This document shows, piece by piece, positions 25,542 to 33,209 of a DNA stretch of 64,000 bases. The position numbers and the translations under genes are program-made. Origin of the DNA: Candidatus Acidiferrum typicum (GTDB taxonomy: Bacteria; Acidobacteriota; Terriglobia; Acidiferrales; UBA7541); NCBI GenBank assembly GCA_025463055.1, contig JAOAPV010000063.1, forward strand, positions 1 to 64,000, written 5' to 3'. Under the pieces are notes generated by a model. That model had not been told where the DNA came from. It saw only the letters and a list, made by a program, of their open reading frames with translations, and did no database searches. How positions within the stretch are numbered: position 1 is the first letter of the stretch; each line of letters starts with the position of its first letter.

Positions 25542-25915
25542 AGAATGTCGTAATCACGGATCGCGGTCCAAAGCCCATCGGCCCGTATTCGCAAGCGATC
25601 AAGGCCAACGGTTTTGTCTACCTGTCGGGACAAGTTGCGCTCGATCCTCAAAGCGGGGAACTGGTGGGCTCCGACATCCGTCAGCAAACCGAGCGCGTCC
25701 TGGAAAATATCAAAGGGATTCTCGAAGCGGCGGGAGCCAATCTCCACCATGTCATCAAAACCACTGTGTTCCTAAAGGACATGAACGATTTTTCGGCCAT
25801 GAACGAAATCTACGCCCGCTATTTCACCGCTGCTCCCCCAGCTCGTTCCACAGTTCAAGTCTCTCGTCTCCCTAAAGACGCACTGGTGGAAATTGAAGTG
25901 ATAGCTGGCTCTTGA
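25538..25915 (+). CDS. ridA: RidA family enamine/imine deaminase
   Basis: A 125-residue protein with the family landmarks [44 protein letters not shown] and [22 protein letters not shown], including the catalytic Arg in the PARST segment. RidA hydrolyses reactive 2-aminoacrylate and related enamines released by PLP enzymes and forms trimers in the cytoplasm. AAGGAGA precedes ATG 25538, and this start overlaps the stop of the upstream peptidase-like gene by four bases, so the two are translationally coupled; the functional link is unclear. The longer open frame from 25442 is not used. Confidence 0.95.
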   Translation: MKNVVITDRGPKPIGPYSQAIKANGFVYLSGQVALDPQSGELVGSDIRQQTERVLENIKGILEAAGANLHHVIKTTVFLKDMNDFSAMNEIYARYFTAAPPARSTVQVSRLPKDALVEIEVIAGS

Positions 25916-26043
25916 TTTTGAATAGGGCTCCAGAGATTGTCGGCGGAGCGAGAAAAACCGGGATGGAAAAACTAATTTAATTCAGAAGAGCGAATCCGTG
26001 ACAAATCCGTTATAACGAACCGGCAACACGATCGGCGAAAAGC

Positions 26044-26742
26044 CTAAGGATGGTCCGGACTTTCCAAGGCCCGCCACAGCGCAATCCCCGTCACAAGCGC
26101 TGTGAATGCTATCGCATACCAGATGAACTTGCTCTTGCCTGTCTTGATTGGCTGGTGCTGGCCCCAAGACGCTGGTGTGGCCGCAGCCGGAACTGCCCCA
26201 GGAGGGACAGCTGCTTCCGGATCGAGCACCACGTGATAAGCCATGCCCTCCGGAACCACGCGAACGTCGTCTTCCACGCCGATCAGCACCGCTCCGCGCG
26301 AGCAGCGCACCACCAACTCTTTCGGGTTGAGCACAGTTACATTGGCCACTGTCGGTTCGTCGCCGCGAGGCTTAAAAGCGGCGGTGCCGGCGTGCAGCAC
26401 AAATGCGTCCGCGCGTGATGTGGAGAATGCCGCGGTGCCACCAAGCAATGTTGCGCTCGCGGAACCATTCTCACCGCCCCAAACCAAGCGGCTCGAAGCG
26501 GTCAATACCAGGCGGGCCGCACCCGCGCGAATCTGCATACTGCCGTTTGACGAAGTGTCAAGCCTATCCCCAGCAAATACAGTGGCTCCAACCGTGACAT
26601 CCGCAGTCCCTAGGTGCGCGCTGTCTGCGGACACCACGGTCCCTGAGCCTAAGCCCGAATTGCCCAACAGTGGCGTTGCGAGTAAACTCATTGATAATAA
26701 AATAGATAGGGCAACTGATGGGGTCCCCCGCTTGCGCGGCAT
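26044..26742 (-). CDS. FecR-like domain membrane-anchored protein
   Basis: The 232-residue protein has a signal sequence (MPRKRGTPSVALSILLSMSLLATPLLG), a beta-rich region with GATVFAGDRLDTSSNGSMQIRAGAARLVLTASSRLVW, which is a FecR-type beta-helix/sandwich motif, and a C-terminal membrane segment (FIWYAIAFTALVTGIALW, about 205-222). FecR domains often sense envelope signals for ECF sigma factors, but no sigma gene is adjacent and the topology differs from classical FecR. ATG 26742 is used because GGAG lies 6 bases upstream; a TTG four codons earlier is in frame. Confidence 0.6.
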   Translation of the reverse strand: MPRKRGTPSVALSILLSMSLLATPLLGNSGLGSGTVVSADSAHLGTADVTVGATVFAGDRLDTSSNGSMQIRAGAARLVLTASSRLVWGGENGSASATLLGGTAAFSTSRADAFVLHAGTAAFKPRGDEPTVANVTVLNPKELVVRCSRGAVLIGVEDDVRVVPEGMAYHVVLDPEAAVPPGAVPAAATPASWGQHQPIKTGKSKFIWYAIAFTALVTGIALWRALESPDHP

Positions 26743-26901
26743 TTTCGTCTCCAAGAGAGCAATATCAGAATAGCGAGCACCACAATGGGCGTCAATCTGT
26801 AAACACTACCTAAGTACACAAAGTCGCATACGTACAGCATTCACTGTACGCACAGCTGGGCTGGTGGCATCGTGCCGTCGCTGTTACAATGCCATTACTG
26901 T

Positions 26902-27948
26902 ATGGCCGACTGGAAACAGATTACCGCTCGAATACGCCGCGCTCGCACTGGAAAAGACCCCGCCGCGCAACTTTCTAATCTCTATCAGAAGACGCGTGAC
27001 GCAATGGTCGCTTTTGAACTGGCTAAATTTTTCGAGACCGATGGCCAAAATGGCGAAGCGGCGAAATGGTATTCCACCGCCGCCGAGCGTTTTCGCCGCG
27101 CGGATTGGAAGACCAAGGCGCAAGAAGCCGCCGTGCGTCTCGGAGGCTCGGGTTCCTCTGCAGAGACAGCAGCGCAAGCTGACGAACTGCAAGTTTCCAC
27201 GCCTATGCTTTCTGTTCCCGAGCCCGCCTTGCCCTTTGAACAGACTGCAGAAACATTTGAAGCCATTGTCGCTCCCGCGGCCGAACCTTCTGAAGGTACG
27301 ATCGCCGAAGCGCCGCGACGCGGTACGCGCCGCCGTGGCCGTCGCGGTGGCCGCAATCGCCGGAAAGCCAGCACCACCGCTGAACAGCCTGCGCGTTCCC
27401 CTGTCGTGCCGGCGGAAACCCCGGTCGAGCAGGCCCCGCCTCCAGTTGACGAAGCTCCCGAGCCTCGATTTAGCAGGGTTAGCGAATCCGTCTCACCGCG
27501 CCGTCCATCGTCTGAACCGGTCTCCGACAGCGCGGCTTCTTTGCGCGGCCGCTACGGTGACCCCGGCCTGTCGTCACGCCTTTCGCTGCTGGAAATGCAA
27601 TTTCGTCGCCTGCTGACCTGCGCTCCGCTGACCATTAGCGAAGCCGATCGTGCTCCCGTCGGGCCTGGCGTGCTCCTCCTCAGCGATTCCGACCTTTCCA
27701 CCTACTATTACGTAGAGCCATGCCAGACCCTGCGCATCGCCATCGGCAGTTTTCTGCGCGGTACCGCTAGTCGCCGCGGCTCCGATTCCATCAAGCCGCG
27801 TTTGGCGGAACATCTTGGAATTGCCGAAACGCGCGTAGCAAAATATCTTGCCGATCACTGTGTCGTGCGCTATCTGCAACTCGACGACGGTGCTTCCCAC
27901 TTCGCGCATTTTGTTACCGCCGTCCTGCGTCCTGCGCTAAACGACTGA
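26902..27948 (+). CDS. Unknown protein: TPR-like N-terminus, Arg-rich linker, GIY-YIG-like C-terminal domain
   Basis: Three segments are visible in this 348-residue protein. Residues 1-85 (MADWKQITARIRRARTGKD, VAFELAKFFETDGQNGEAAKWYSTAAERFRR) look like a helical-repeat unit. Residues about 90-220 are low complexity, with an Arg/Gly-rich basic patch (RRGTRRRGRRGGRNRR) and Pro/Glu-rich flanks. The last about 115 residues (PVGPGVLLLSDSDLSTYYYVEPC, IGSFLRG, IKPRLAEHLGI) recall a GIY-YIG-like nuclease fold in order of elements, without clear catalytic residues. Nucleic-acid binding through the basic patch is plausible but unproven. ATG 26902 has TACAAT 11 bases upstream and no ribosome site. Confidence 0.5.
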   Translation: MADWKQITARIRRARTGKDPAAQLSNLYQKTRDAMVAFELAKFFETDGQNGEAAKWYSTAAERFRRADWKTKAQEAAVRLGGSGSSAETAAQADELQVSTPMLSVPEPALPFEQTAETFEAIVAPAAEPSEGTIAEAPRRGTRRRGRRGGRNRRKASTTAEQPARSPVVPAETPVEQAPPPVDEAPEPRFSRVSESVSPRRPSSEPVSDSAASLRGRYGDPGLSSRLSLLEMQFRRLLTCAPLTISEADRAPVGPGVLLLSDSDLSTYYYVEPCQTLRIAIGSFLRGTASRRGSDSIKPRLAEHLGIAETRVAKYLADHCVVRYLQLDDGASHFAHFVTAVLRPALND

Positions 27949-28287
27949 AGTAGGTTCCGCGCTCGCGCAAAATGGGCTTTCCTCAGCCGACAAAAAGGGG
28001 CGTTTTTCCCGTCGTTCGCCCTACAAGTAACCCCACCCGAATTCCCGTTCGACCCCCGTTTTTCCCCGTTCAACCCCTCTTTTTCGCCATTCAATGCAAC
28101 TGACTGGCTTCCACGCACATAACCGTTAAACTATACAGGTCCAAAGACTTATTGGGCGTTTCTACCCGGCGTGATACGGTATTTAGAAGCCCGGGGGCAA
28201 TCGCTGCAATCTTTGTAGCGTTTGGCGGGCTTCTTAAAACGCATCAAGAAATTTTAATTACCTGGCGAAAGTGGAGGGTAGAGGTTT
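27949..28287. other. Intergenic region upstream of the radical SAM gene
   Basis: 339 bases without a gene. It contains the tandem repeat at 28044-28084 and an A/T-richer stretch (28095-28290) that should carry the promoter of the radical SAM gene; GAGGGTAGAGG before ATG 28288 is its ribosome site. No confident -35/-10 pair was picked. Confidence 0.4.
28044..28084. repeat. Two-copy pyrimidine-rich tandem repeat
   Basis: CCCGTTCGACCCCCGTTTTT at 28044-28063 is followed after one base by CCCGTTCAACCCCTCTTTTT at 28065-28084, matching at 17 of 20 positions with a period of 21. On the other strand it encodes NGEK-like peptide repeats, but no gene is credible there. Confidence 0.55.
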
Positions 28288-30507
28288 ATGCCGAATCGAG
28301 TAGGCACTCAAGTGATGCGAGCGGTTGACGCTACGGTCTGCAAAGCAGCCAGCGTCACCTTCAATGCGATTCAACATTTCAACAAGCGCAATCCGAATCC
28401 ATCGTTCACCCCAAAATGGTCGGATAAGCCGCTTCTAAAGTCGTGGGAAAAGACCAAGCCGACCCTCGGCTGGCCACGGCAGACCGATTCGCTCTGTCCC
28501 GATTGCGTCAAAGAGGCCCGCGAAGCCATTATTCACGGAAAAAAAGATTGGCGCGACCTGATGAACGAAAAGGTCGGCGAAATTAAGGCACAAATCGTCG
28601 AGCGCGACGGCGAAGTTTGGATGATCAAAGACTGCCCCATCCATGGTCACTACGAAGACATGATGGCCATCGACGCAAAGTTCCTCGACCACATCGAAAA
28701 GCAGTTCCCGGGCCGCGATATTCCCGCGCACAACGACGAAGATCTCCACAAGCATGGCTCCAGCACGGTTCGTTATGGCCGCGGCTCCGTTCTCACCGTT
28801 GACCTCACCAACCGCTGCAACATGATGTGCGACCCTTGCTTCATGGATGCCAACCAGGTTGGCTACGTCCACGAGCTGGGCTGGGATGAAATTCAGGAAA
28901 TTTTGGACAACGCTCTGCGCATCAAGCCCCGTCGTCAGATGTCCGTCCAGTTCTCCGGCGGCGAGCCGACGATGAGTCCTTATTTCCTCCAGGCTGTCGC
29001 CCACGCCCGCAAAATTGGCTACAACAGTGTGCAGGCCGCCACGAACGGCATCGAATTCGCCAAGAGCAAGGAATTTTGCAAGAAGGCCTTTGAGGCCGGC
29101 ATGCGTTACGCGTACCTGCAGTTCGACGGCATCGGCAACGACGCCAACGGACATCGCCAGGTCGGCAACCTTTTCGACGTGAAGCTCCGCGCCATCGAAA
29201 ACATGCACGAAGCCGGCATCGAAATCGTGCTGGTCGTAACGATCGTAAACAACGTCAACAACGATCAGGTCGGCGCCATCGTCAAATTCGCGATGGAAAA
29301 CCCGAAGAAGATCGCCTTCGTCAGCTTCCAGCCCGTTTCTTTCACTGGACGCGACGAAGACATTACTCCGGAACGCCGCCTGCGGCAGCGCTACACGCTT
29401 TCGCACCTCGCGCAAGACGTTAGCCAGCAGGTCGGTAAAGTCGAGCCTACCCGCGACTGGTTCCCCATCTCGTTCATCGCCACCTTTGCCGGATTCTCTG
29501 ATCTCGTGCACGGTCCTGATTCGCAGTGGGGCGCGCTTTCCTGCGGCTGCCATCCCAATTGCGGCGTCGGCACCGCGATCATGATCAACAAAGAGACCAA
29601 GGAGTGGGCGCCGGTTCCGCGCTTCCTTGACGCGCAACAGCTCGTCAAGGACGTCACCGCCATTACCGATGCGGCGCGCGGCAAAGCCTTCTCGAACTTC
29701 ATGATGGCTCTCGCGCTCCTCAAGAATTACAAAGCGTTCCAGGGGCCAAAGGGTCTGACGCTCTACGATCTTTTCAAGAAGTTCGACAAGACTTGGGCGC
29801 TCACGAAGGACTCTGAGAAGAAATACGGCAAGACCTCTCCGGACCGCACCTACGAAGACGCCATGAAGCGCCGCCAGACCGATCCATGGAACTTCCTGTT
29901 TATCGCCGGCATGTGGTTCCAGGATCTCTTCAACTACGATTTTCGCCGCACAGAAATGTGCATCATTCCGTACGCCACGCAGCAAGGCGAAATTTCCTTC
30001 TGCGCGTACAACACCGGCGTAGGCTGGCGCAAAATCATTGAGAACATGCACAAGAACGCGACCGTCGCCGAGTGGTACAAGACGCACGGCAAGCATGAAA
30101 TCTACGCCAAGGGCAAGAAGGTCGATCTCAACACGTACGAGCACTCTTTGAAGATCGACGCCGATGACGCCGCGCGTGTCCGCCACCTGGAACACGACAT
30201 TCCGCAGACCGCCGCGGAAGAAGATCGCGCCCGCCGCAAGAAGGCCTACGAAGAACAAGCCAAAGTTCGCGCCATCTACGAAGAATTGGTGCTGAAGAAG
30301 GCTCAGCCCACGGTTGTGCAGATCGGCTCCGTAAGCGATATCGCCAAGTCCGTCCCAGCCAATTTCGCCAACGCTGGCAAGCCGGTAAGCATCGCGCCAG
30401 CCAACGGCAATGGCAACGGCCACAGCAATGGAAACGGCAACGGCTATTCCAATGACAGAAACGCCACAAAGAAAGAAGAAGCCGCCGAAGCCGTAGCCGG
30501 CGACTGA
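28288..30507 (+). CDS. Radical SAM enzyme, Tes/Mss-like candidate membrane-spanning-lipid synthase
   Basis: The 739-residue protein has a metal-binding N-terminus (C70-PD-C73, then DGEVWMIKDCPIHGHYEDM with C116/H119), a radical SAM core with CX3CX2C at C177, C181, C184 (LTNRCNMMCDPCF) and GGEP at 224-227, the block FVSFQPVSFTGR (345-355), a second Cys cluster CGCHPNC (419-425), and C558/C572 near the end of the core. This order matches archaeal tetraether synthase (Tes) and bacterial Mss proteins, which join lipid hydrocarbon tails by C-C bonds; Acidobacteriota are rich in iso-diabolic acid. Product assignment is inference. The last 50 residues are an odd Asn/Gly repeat tail. Single gene with its own terminator. 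Confidence 0.8.
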   Translation: MPNRVGTQVMRAVDATVCKAASVTFNAIQHFNKRNPNPSFTPKWSDKPLLKSWEKTKPTLGWPRQTDSLCPDCVKEAREAIIHGKKDWRDLMNEKVGEIKAQIVERDGEVWMIKDCPIHGHYEDMMAIDAKFLDHIEKQFPGRDIPAHNDEDLHKHGSSTVRYGRGSVLTVDLTNRCNMMCDPCFMDANQVGYVHELGWDEIQEILDNALRIKPRRQMSVQFSGGEPTMSPYFLQAVAHARKIGYNSVQAATNGIEFAKSKEFCKKAFEAGMRYAYLQFDGIGNDANGHRQVGNLFDVKLRAIENMHEAGIEIVLVVTIVNNVNNDQVGAIVKFAMENPKKIAFVSFQPVSFTGRDEDITPERRLRQRYTLSHLAQDVSQQVGKVEPTRDWFPISFIATFAGFSDLVHGPDSQWGALSCGCHPNCGVGTAIMINKETKEWAPVPRFLDAQQLVKDVTAITDAARGKAFSNFMMALALLKNYKAFQGPKGLTLYDLFKKFDKTWALTKDSEKKYGKTSPDRTYEDAMKRRQTDPWNFLFIAGMWFQDLFNYDFRRTEMCIIPYATQQGEISFCAYNTGVGWRKIIENMHKNATVAEWYKTHGKHEIYAKGKKVDLNTYEHSLKIDADDAARVRHLEHDIPQTAAEEDRARRKKAYEEQAKVRAIYEELVLKKAQPTVVQIGSVSDIAKSVPANFANAGKPVSIAPANGNGNGHSNGNGNGYSNDRNATKKEEAAEAVAGD

Positions 30508-30536
30508 ACTCCTAATGTTGTAGGGACAGGCTCAGA

Positions 30537-30566
30537 ACGCCTCCGGTTACCGGAGGCGTTTTCTTT
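30537..30566 (+). terminator. Rho-independent terminator after the radical SAM gene
   Basis: ACGCCTCCGG (30537-30546) and CCGGAGGCGT (30550-30559) form a perfect 10-bp stem with a TTA loop, followed by TTTCTTTT-type tail. It lies 30 bases after the radical SAM stop. Confidence 0.9.
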
Positions 30567-30742
30567 TGCTATAGCGCCGCTTTCTCAAGCGGGCTCTTGG
30601 TTGTTCTTGGAAGACCCGTGGGGCCGAACCCCTTGACTCCCGTGTTATCCTAACTCGGGTAGACTTCTACGCTCGATTTTTCCGAGCCGGTTCAATTCCC
30701 CTCCCAAAACGGTGTAAGTACATTTAGTTTCAACACTTGTGA

Positions 30743-30766
30743 GGGTAACAACATACTTGACACACA
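30743..30766 (+). repeat. Left inverted repeat of the IS
   Basis: Starts GGGTAACAAC and ends GACACACA. It matches the right end (32786-32809) on the other strand at all 24 positions, with looser similarity beyond. The TTGACA inside it doubles as the -35 of the transposase promoter. Confidence 0.9.
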
Positions 30767-30785
30767 GGATGTGCTATGCGATACT
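30757..30785 (+). promoter_or_regulatory. Transposase promoter, TTGACA-17-GATACT
   Basis: TTGACA (30757-30762) lies inside the left inverted repeat and is followed after 17 bases by GATACT (30780-30785). The expected transcription start falls on or next to ATG 30792, so the transposase mRNA is probably leaderless. Confidence 0.6.
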
Positions 30786-30791
30786 TTGTCC

Positions 30792-31769
30792 ATGAGCACA
30801 CCAGTCAAGCTTCCCAAGACGTTGCAGGAAGCGGTTAGTTTTTTCTCTGACCCGCAAAAGACTTTCGATTATGCGGTGTCTCTGCGCTGGCCTACAGGCA
30901 AAGTCACTTGCCCGCGCTGCGAATCTACAGAGCACTCCTTCATCTCGACGCGCCGACTTTGGTACTGCAAGGGATGCAAGAAACAGTTCACCGTCAAAGT
31001 CGGAACCATCTTTGAGGATTCCGCGCTCGGCATGGATAAGTGGATGATTGCTGTGTGGATGATTGTGAACTGCAAGAACGGAATTAGTTCCTATGAAATC
31101 GCCCGCGCTCTGGGCATCACGCAAAAATCCGCTTGGTTTATGATGCATCGCGTTCGCCTTGCAATGCACAATAAGGATTTTGTGAAACTCGGCGGCCCTG
31201 GTAGCGAAGTCGAAGTAGACGAAACTTTCATCGGCGGCGCTGCCAGATTCATGCACTCGGAACGGCGCAAGCGTGTGATTACAGAACGCGGAGTGAAAGA
31301 CAAAATGGCCGTCATCGGTATTCTGGAGCGCGGCGGCAAGGTCCACGCTAACGTCATCCCGACTCGCCGCAAGCATCATCTGCAAGGTGAGATTCGCGCT
31401 CACGTCGCAGCCAAGAGCGCGATCTACACCGATGCGCTCATGTCGTATCAGGGACTCAATCCAGACTTCGCCCACAAAACGATTGACCATGCCGAGCGAT
31501 ATGTTGAAGGACAAATCCATACCAACGGACTCGAAAACTTTTGGTGCTTGCTCAAGCGCGGATTGAAAGGCACGTACATTGCAGTAGAGCCGTTCCACCT
31601 GTTTCGATACGTAGACGAGCAAGTTTTCCGCTACAACAATCGCGCCACCAAAGACCACTTCATTGGAGACGGCGACCGCTTTCAGATAGCTATGTCTCAT
31701 ATTGCAAACCGTCGAATCACCTACGAGCAACTGACTGGCAAAGGCACCGACGCCGTACATCAAGCCTAG
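30792..31769 (+). CDS. IS1595 family transposase (ISXO2-like DDE)
   Basis: The 325-residue transposase has an N-terminal zinc ribbon (CPRCES ... WYCKGCKKQF), a helix-turn-helix-like region (GISSYEIARALGITQKSAWFMMHRVR) and the ISXO2-like catalytic core with EVDETFIGG (first Asp), YTDALMSY (second Asp) and HTNGLENFWCLLKRGLKGTY (Asn/Glu region). No stops or frameshifts are present, so it is likely active. ATG 30792 is preferred over GTG 30771 because the promoter in the terminal repeat would start transcription at about 30792. Confidence 0.93.
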   Translation: MSTPVKLPKTLQEAVSFFSDPQKTFDYAVSLRWPTGKVTCPRCESTEHSFISTRRLWYCKGCKKQFTVKVGTIFEDSALGMDKWMIAVWMIVNCKNGISSYEIARALGITQKSAWFMMHRVRLAMHNKDFVKLGGPGSEVEVDETFIGGAARFMHSERRKRVITERGVKDKMAVIGILERGGKVHANVIPTRRKHHLQGEIRAHVAAKSAIYTDALMSYQGLNPDFAHKTIDHAERYVEGQIHTNGLENFWCLLKRGLKGTYIAVEPFHLFRYVDEQVFRYNNRATKDHFIGDGDRFQIAMSHIANRRITYEQLTGKGTDAVHQA

Positions 31770-31834
31770 GCAGGGACGCGGCCACCGAAAGGTGGCTTAA
31801 TCCTTGCCTTTGGGATGCTTTTTGGAGACAGACT

Positions 31835-32722
31835 TTGGCACGCGGAAAAGAGCCTTCATCGTCTTCTCAAAATTCTCCTGAGCGTCCGAACCTTCTTTAC
31901 ACTCTGTTTTCAGCTTTGGGCGTTTTGTGGTTATTTTCAAAACTTTTCGCTCCACTGGAGAAATCCATACACAGAATAGACCCAAACACACAGCCCGGAG
32001 AGAAAAACGAACGTAGCGGCATTCTCACGCCTCTCGGCACACAGCGTTCGCCATCCCCACCAGCTACAGCAGAGACCTGTAAATGCTGCCACCATCAGAT
32101 GCCACGGTGGAAAGTAGTTCTTGATTGGATGATGTTGGGAGCTACGGCTGGCGCGTTCGGGGCTGCCGCTTACTATGCTCACGTTGCGAGCCAGCAGCAT
32201 AGACAGATGGTTATACAAAATCAGATTGCCGGAAAGACTCAATGGCTCGATGACCGAGCGTGGGTAACCGTAACTATCGACCCAATTATTACGTTTCACG
32301 GCCCTATTTCCGTCCCAATAGTGCTCGACAACTTCGGGAAGACGGAAGCTAAACATTTGGATGGTTTCGCAGCAATCAAGGTGGTGCCGAAAGGTACTAC
32401 GCCAGATTTCACTGCGAAAAGCTGGAAAACAACTCTCCACGCTTCTGTCCTTGTTCCAAGGTTCCACAGGACACTTACTGTCTATGGCTACAAGGAGCAA
32501 TTCGGACCAACGCCTCAAGACTTGATGACCAACGATGTTACCCAAGGCTTGACGACTGGCAGCCTCTATTTGGTGGTTTACGGCACGCTGAACTATGTTG
32601 ACGTGTGGAAAATTCCTCACTGGATTAAATTCTGCCAGCCTATTCCCGGACCCGACCCAAAAGTAAAGGGCCCATGCTCCGACAATTCCGACGACACAGA
32701 CGAGAACGAGCCGAAACAGTGA
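31835..32722 (+). CDS. IS passenger: predicted membrane protein of unknown function
   Basis: The 295-residue protein lies between the transposase and the right inverted repeat. TTG 31835 is chosen as start because GGAGA lies 6 bases before it and upstream frame overlaps the transposase gene. Two membrane helices are seen (LLYTLFSALGVLWLFSKLFAPL, about 20-41, and WMMLGATAGAFGAAAYYAHVA, about 92-112), then an extracytoplasmic or cytoplasmic beta-rich domain (DRAWVTVTIDPIITFHGPISVPIVLDNFGKTEA) and an acidic tail (NSDDTDENEPKQ). The domain resembles widespread hypothetical proteins with a RAWV motif. IS1595 members are known to carry passengers; this one's benefit is unknown. Confidence 0.65.
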   Translation: MARGKEPSSSSQNSPERPNLLYTLFSALGVLWLFSKLFAPLEKSIHRIDPNTQPGEKNERSGILTPLGTQRSPSPPATAETCKCCHHQMPRWKVVLDWMMLGATAGAFGAAAYYAHVASQQHRQMVIQNQIAGKTQWLDDRAWVTVTIDPIITFHGPISVPIVLDNFGKTEAKHLDGFAAIKVVPKGTTPDFTAKSWKTTLHASVLVPRFHRTLTVYGYKEQFGPTPQDLMTNDVTQGLTTGSLYLVVYGTLNYVDVWKIPHWIKFCQPIPGPDPKVKGPCSDNSDDTDENEPKQ

Positions 32723-32785
32723 AATTCTGCCACTCATAAATTAGGTGATGCTGCCCGGTCGAATTTAGATTCCCGGAAACGGCCT

Positions 32786-32809
32786 TGTGTGTCAAGTATG
32801 TTGTTACCC
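32786..32809 (-). repeat. Right inverted repeat of the IS
   Basis: Exact reverse complement of 30743-30766. Immediately outside lies TTGTA6 and a G-rich tract belonging to the interrupted intergenic repeat. Confidence 0.9.
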
Positions 32810-32835
32810 TTGTAAAAAAGGGGGAGGGGGGGGCC
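32810..32835. repeat. G-tract part of the interrupted intergenic repeat, copy 2
   Basis: Read on the minus strand, 32835-32810 is GGC8TC5T6ACAA, closely matching the C-tract module at 5781-5805. The rest of the copy (CAAGTGTTGAAACTAAATG on the minus strand) is on the other side of the IS at about 30725-30742. The IS therefore split an existing repeat. Confidence 0.55.
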
Positions 32836-32872
32836 TGGCTCCCACAGCAGCACACTACGTCGAAACGCCTGC

Positions 32873-32878
32873 TATAAT
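32873..32878 (+). promoter_or_regulatory. -10 element TATAAT upstream of fmdB
   Basis: A consensus TATAAT 44 bases before the FmdB start, leaving room for a normal 5' leader with the ribosome site AAAGGAA at about 32909-32915. The -35 region is not clear. Confidence 0.45.
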
Positions 32879-32922
32879 CGCACCGACGCCCCAATAGAGC
32901 ACAACAGCAAAGGAACGCCACG

Positions 32923-33150
32923 ATGCCCATCTACGAATACCTCTGCGACCAGTGCGAGACCCGCTTTGAGAAGATCGTGATCAACAAGCAGCAAGAAATC
33001 GCCTGCCCCAAGTGCGCCAGCAAGAAGGCAAGCATCCAGCTTTCCGTCTTCGCCACAGCCAACGGTGGCGGCAACGGAGCTTCCGCAAAGTCCTCGGCGC
33101 CCTCTGGCGGAGGTGGTTCCTGTTGCGGTGGCGGCTGCGGCTGCCACTAA
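32923..33150 (+). CDS. FmdB family zinc-ribbon protein
   Basis: A 75-residue protein with the family start MPIYEYLCDQC and two CXXC knuckles (C8/C11 and C28/C31) forming a zinc ribbon, followed by a Gly/Ser-rich tail ending CCGGGCGCH, which could bind another metal ion. FmdB-like proteins are putative regulators or metal-binding factors; their function is largely unproven. AAAGGAA precedes the ATG. It lies 59 bases before map and probably forms an operon with it. Confidence 0.85.
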   Translation: MPIYEYLCDQCETRFEKIVINKQQEIACPKCASKKASIQLSVFATANGGGNGASAKSSAPSGGGGSCCGGGCGCH

Positions 33151-33209
33151 GTGGGACAGCTAGTTCTGGCTGTCCGCAATTTCCGTCCAAGCCCGTTGGA
33201 ATTCCGCCC

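Larger units (their letters stand above)
30743..32809. mobile_element. IS1595-family insertion sequence with passenger gene
   Basis: A complete 2067-bp element bounded by 24-bp perfect inverted repeats (GGGTAACAACATACTTGACACACA, shown here only as 30743-30766 and 32786-32809). It carries a DDE transposase and one passenger gene, both on the plus strand. The flanks TTGTGA (left) and TTGTAA (right) are near-identical and may be a worn target duplication; the family norm is 8 bp, so this is not secure. The element sits inside an intergenic repeat shared with 5781-5876. Confidence 0.88.

Noticed and set aside
28435-30423. 662-codon open frame on the minus strand
   Set aside because: It is the antisense shadow of the radical SAM gene: composition reflects codon bias, no family motifs, and the plus-strand frame has complete catalytic motifs.
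30640-30720. tRNA- or tmRNA-like GGTTCAATTCC segment
   Set aside because: The T-stem does not pair, there is no acceptor stem, anticodon arm or CCA; the match is chance.
31937-32737. 266-codon minus-strand open frame with hydrophobic N-terminus inside the IS
   Set aside because: The plus-strand passenger frame has a ribosome site, two membrane helices and the RAWV domain; the opposite frame has no recognisable domain.
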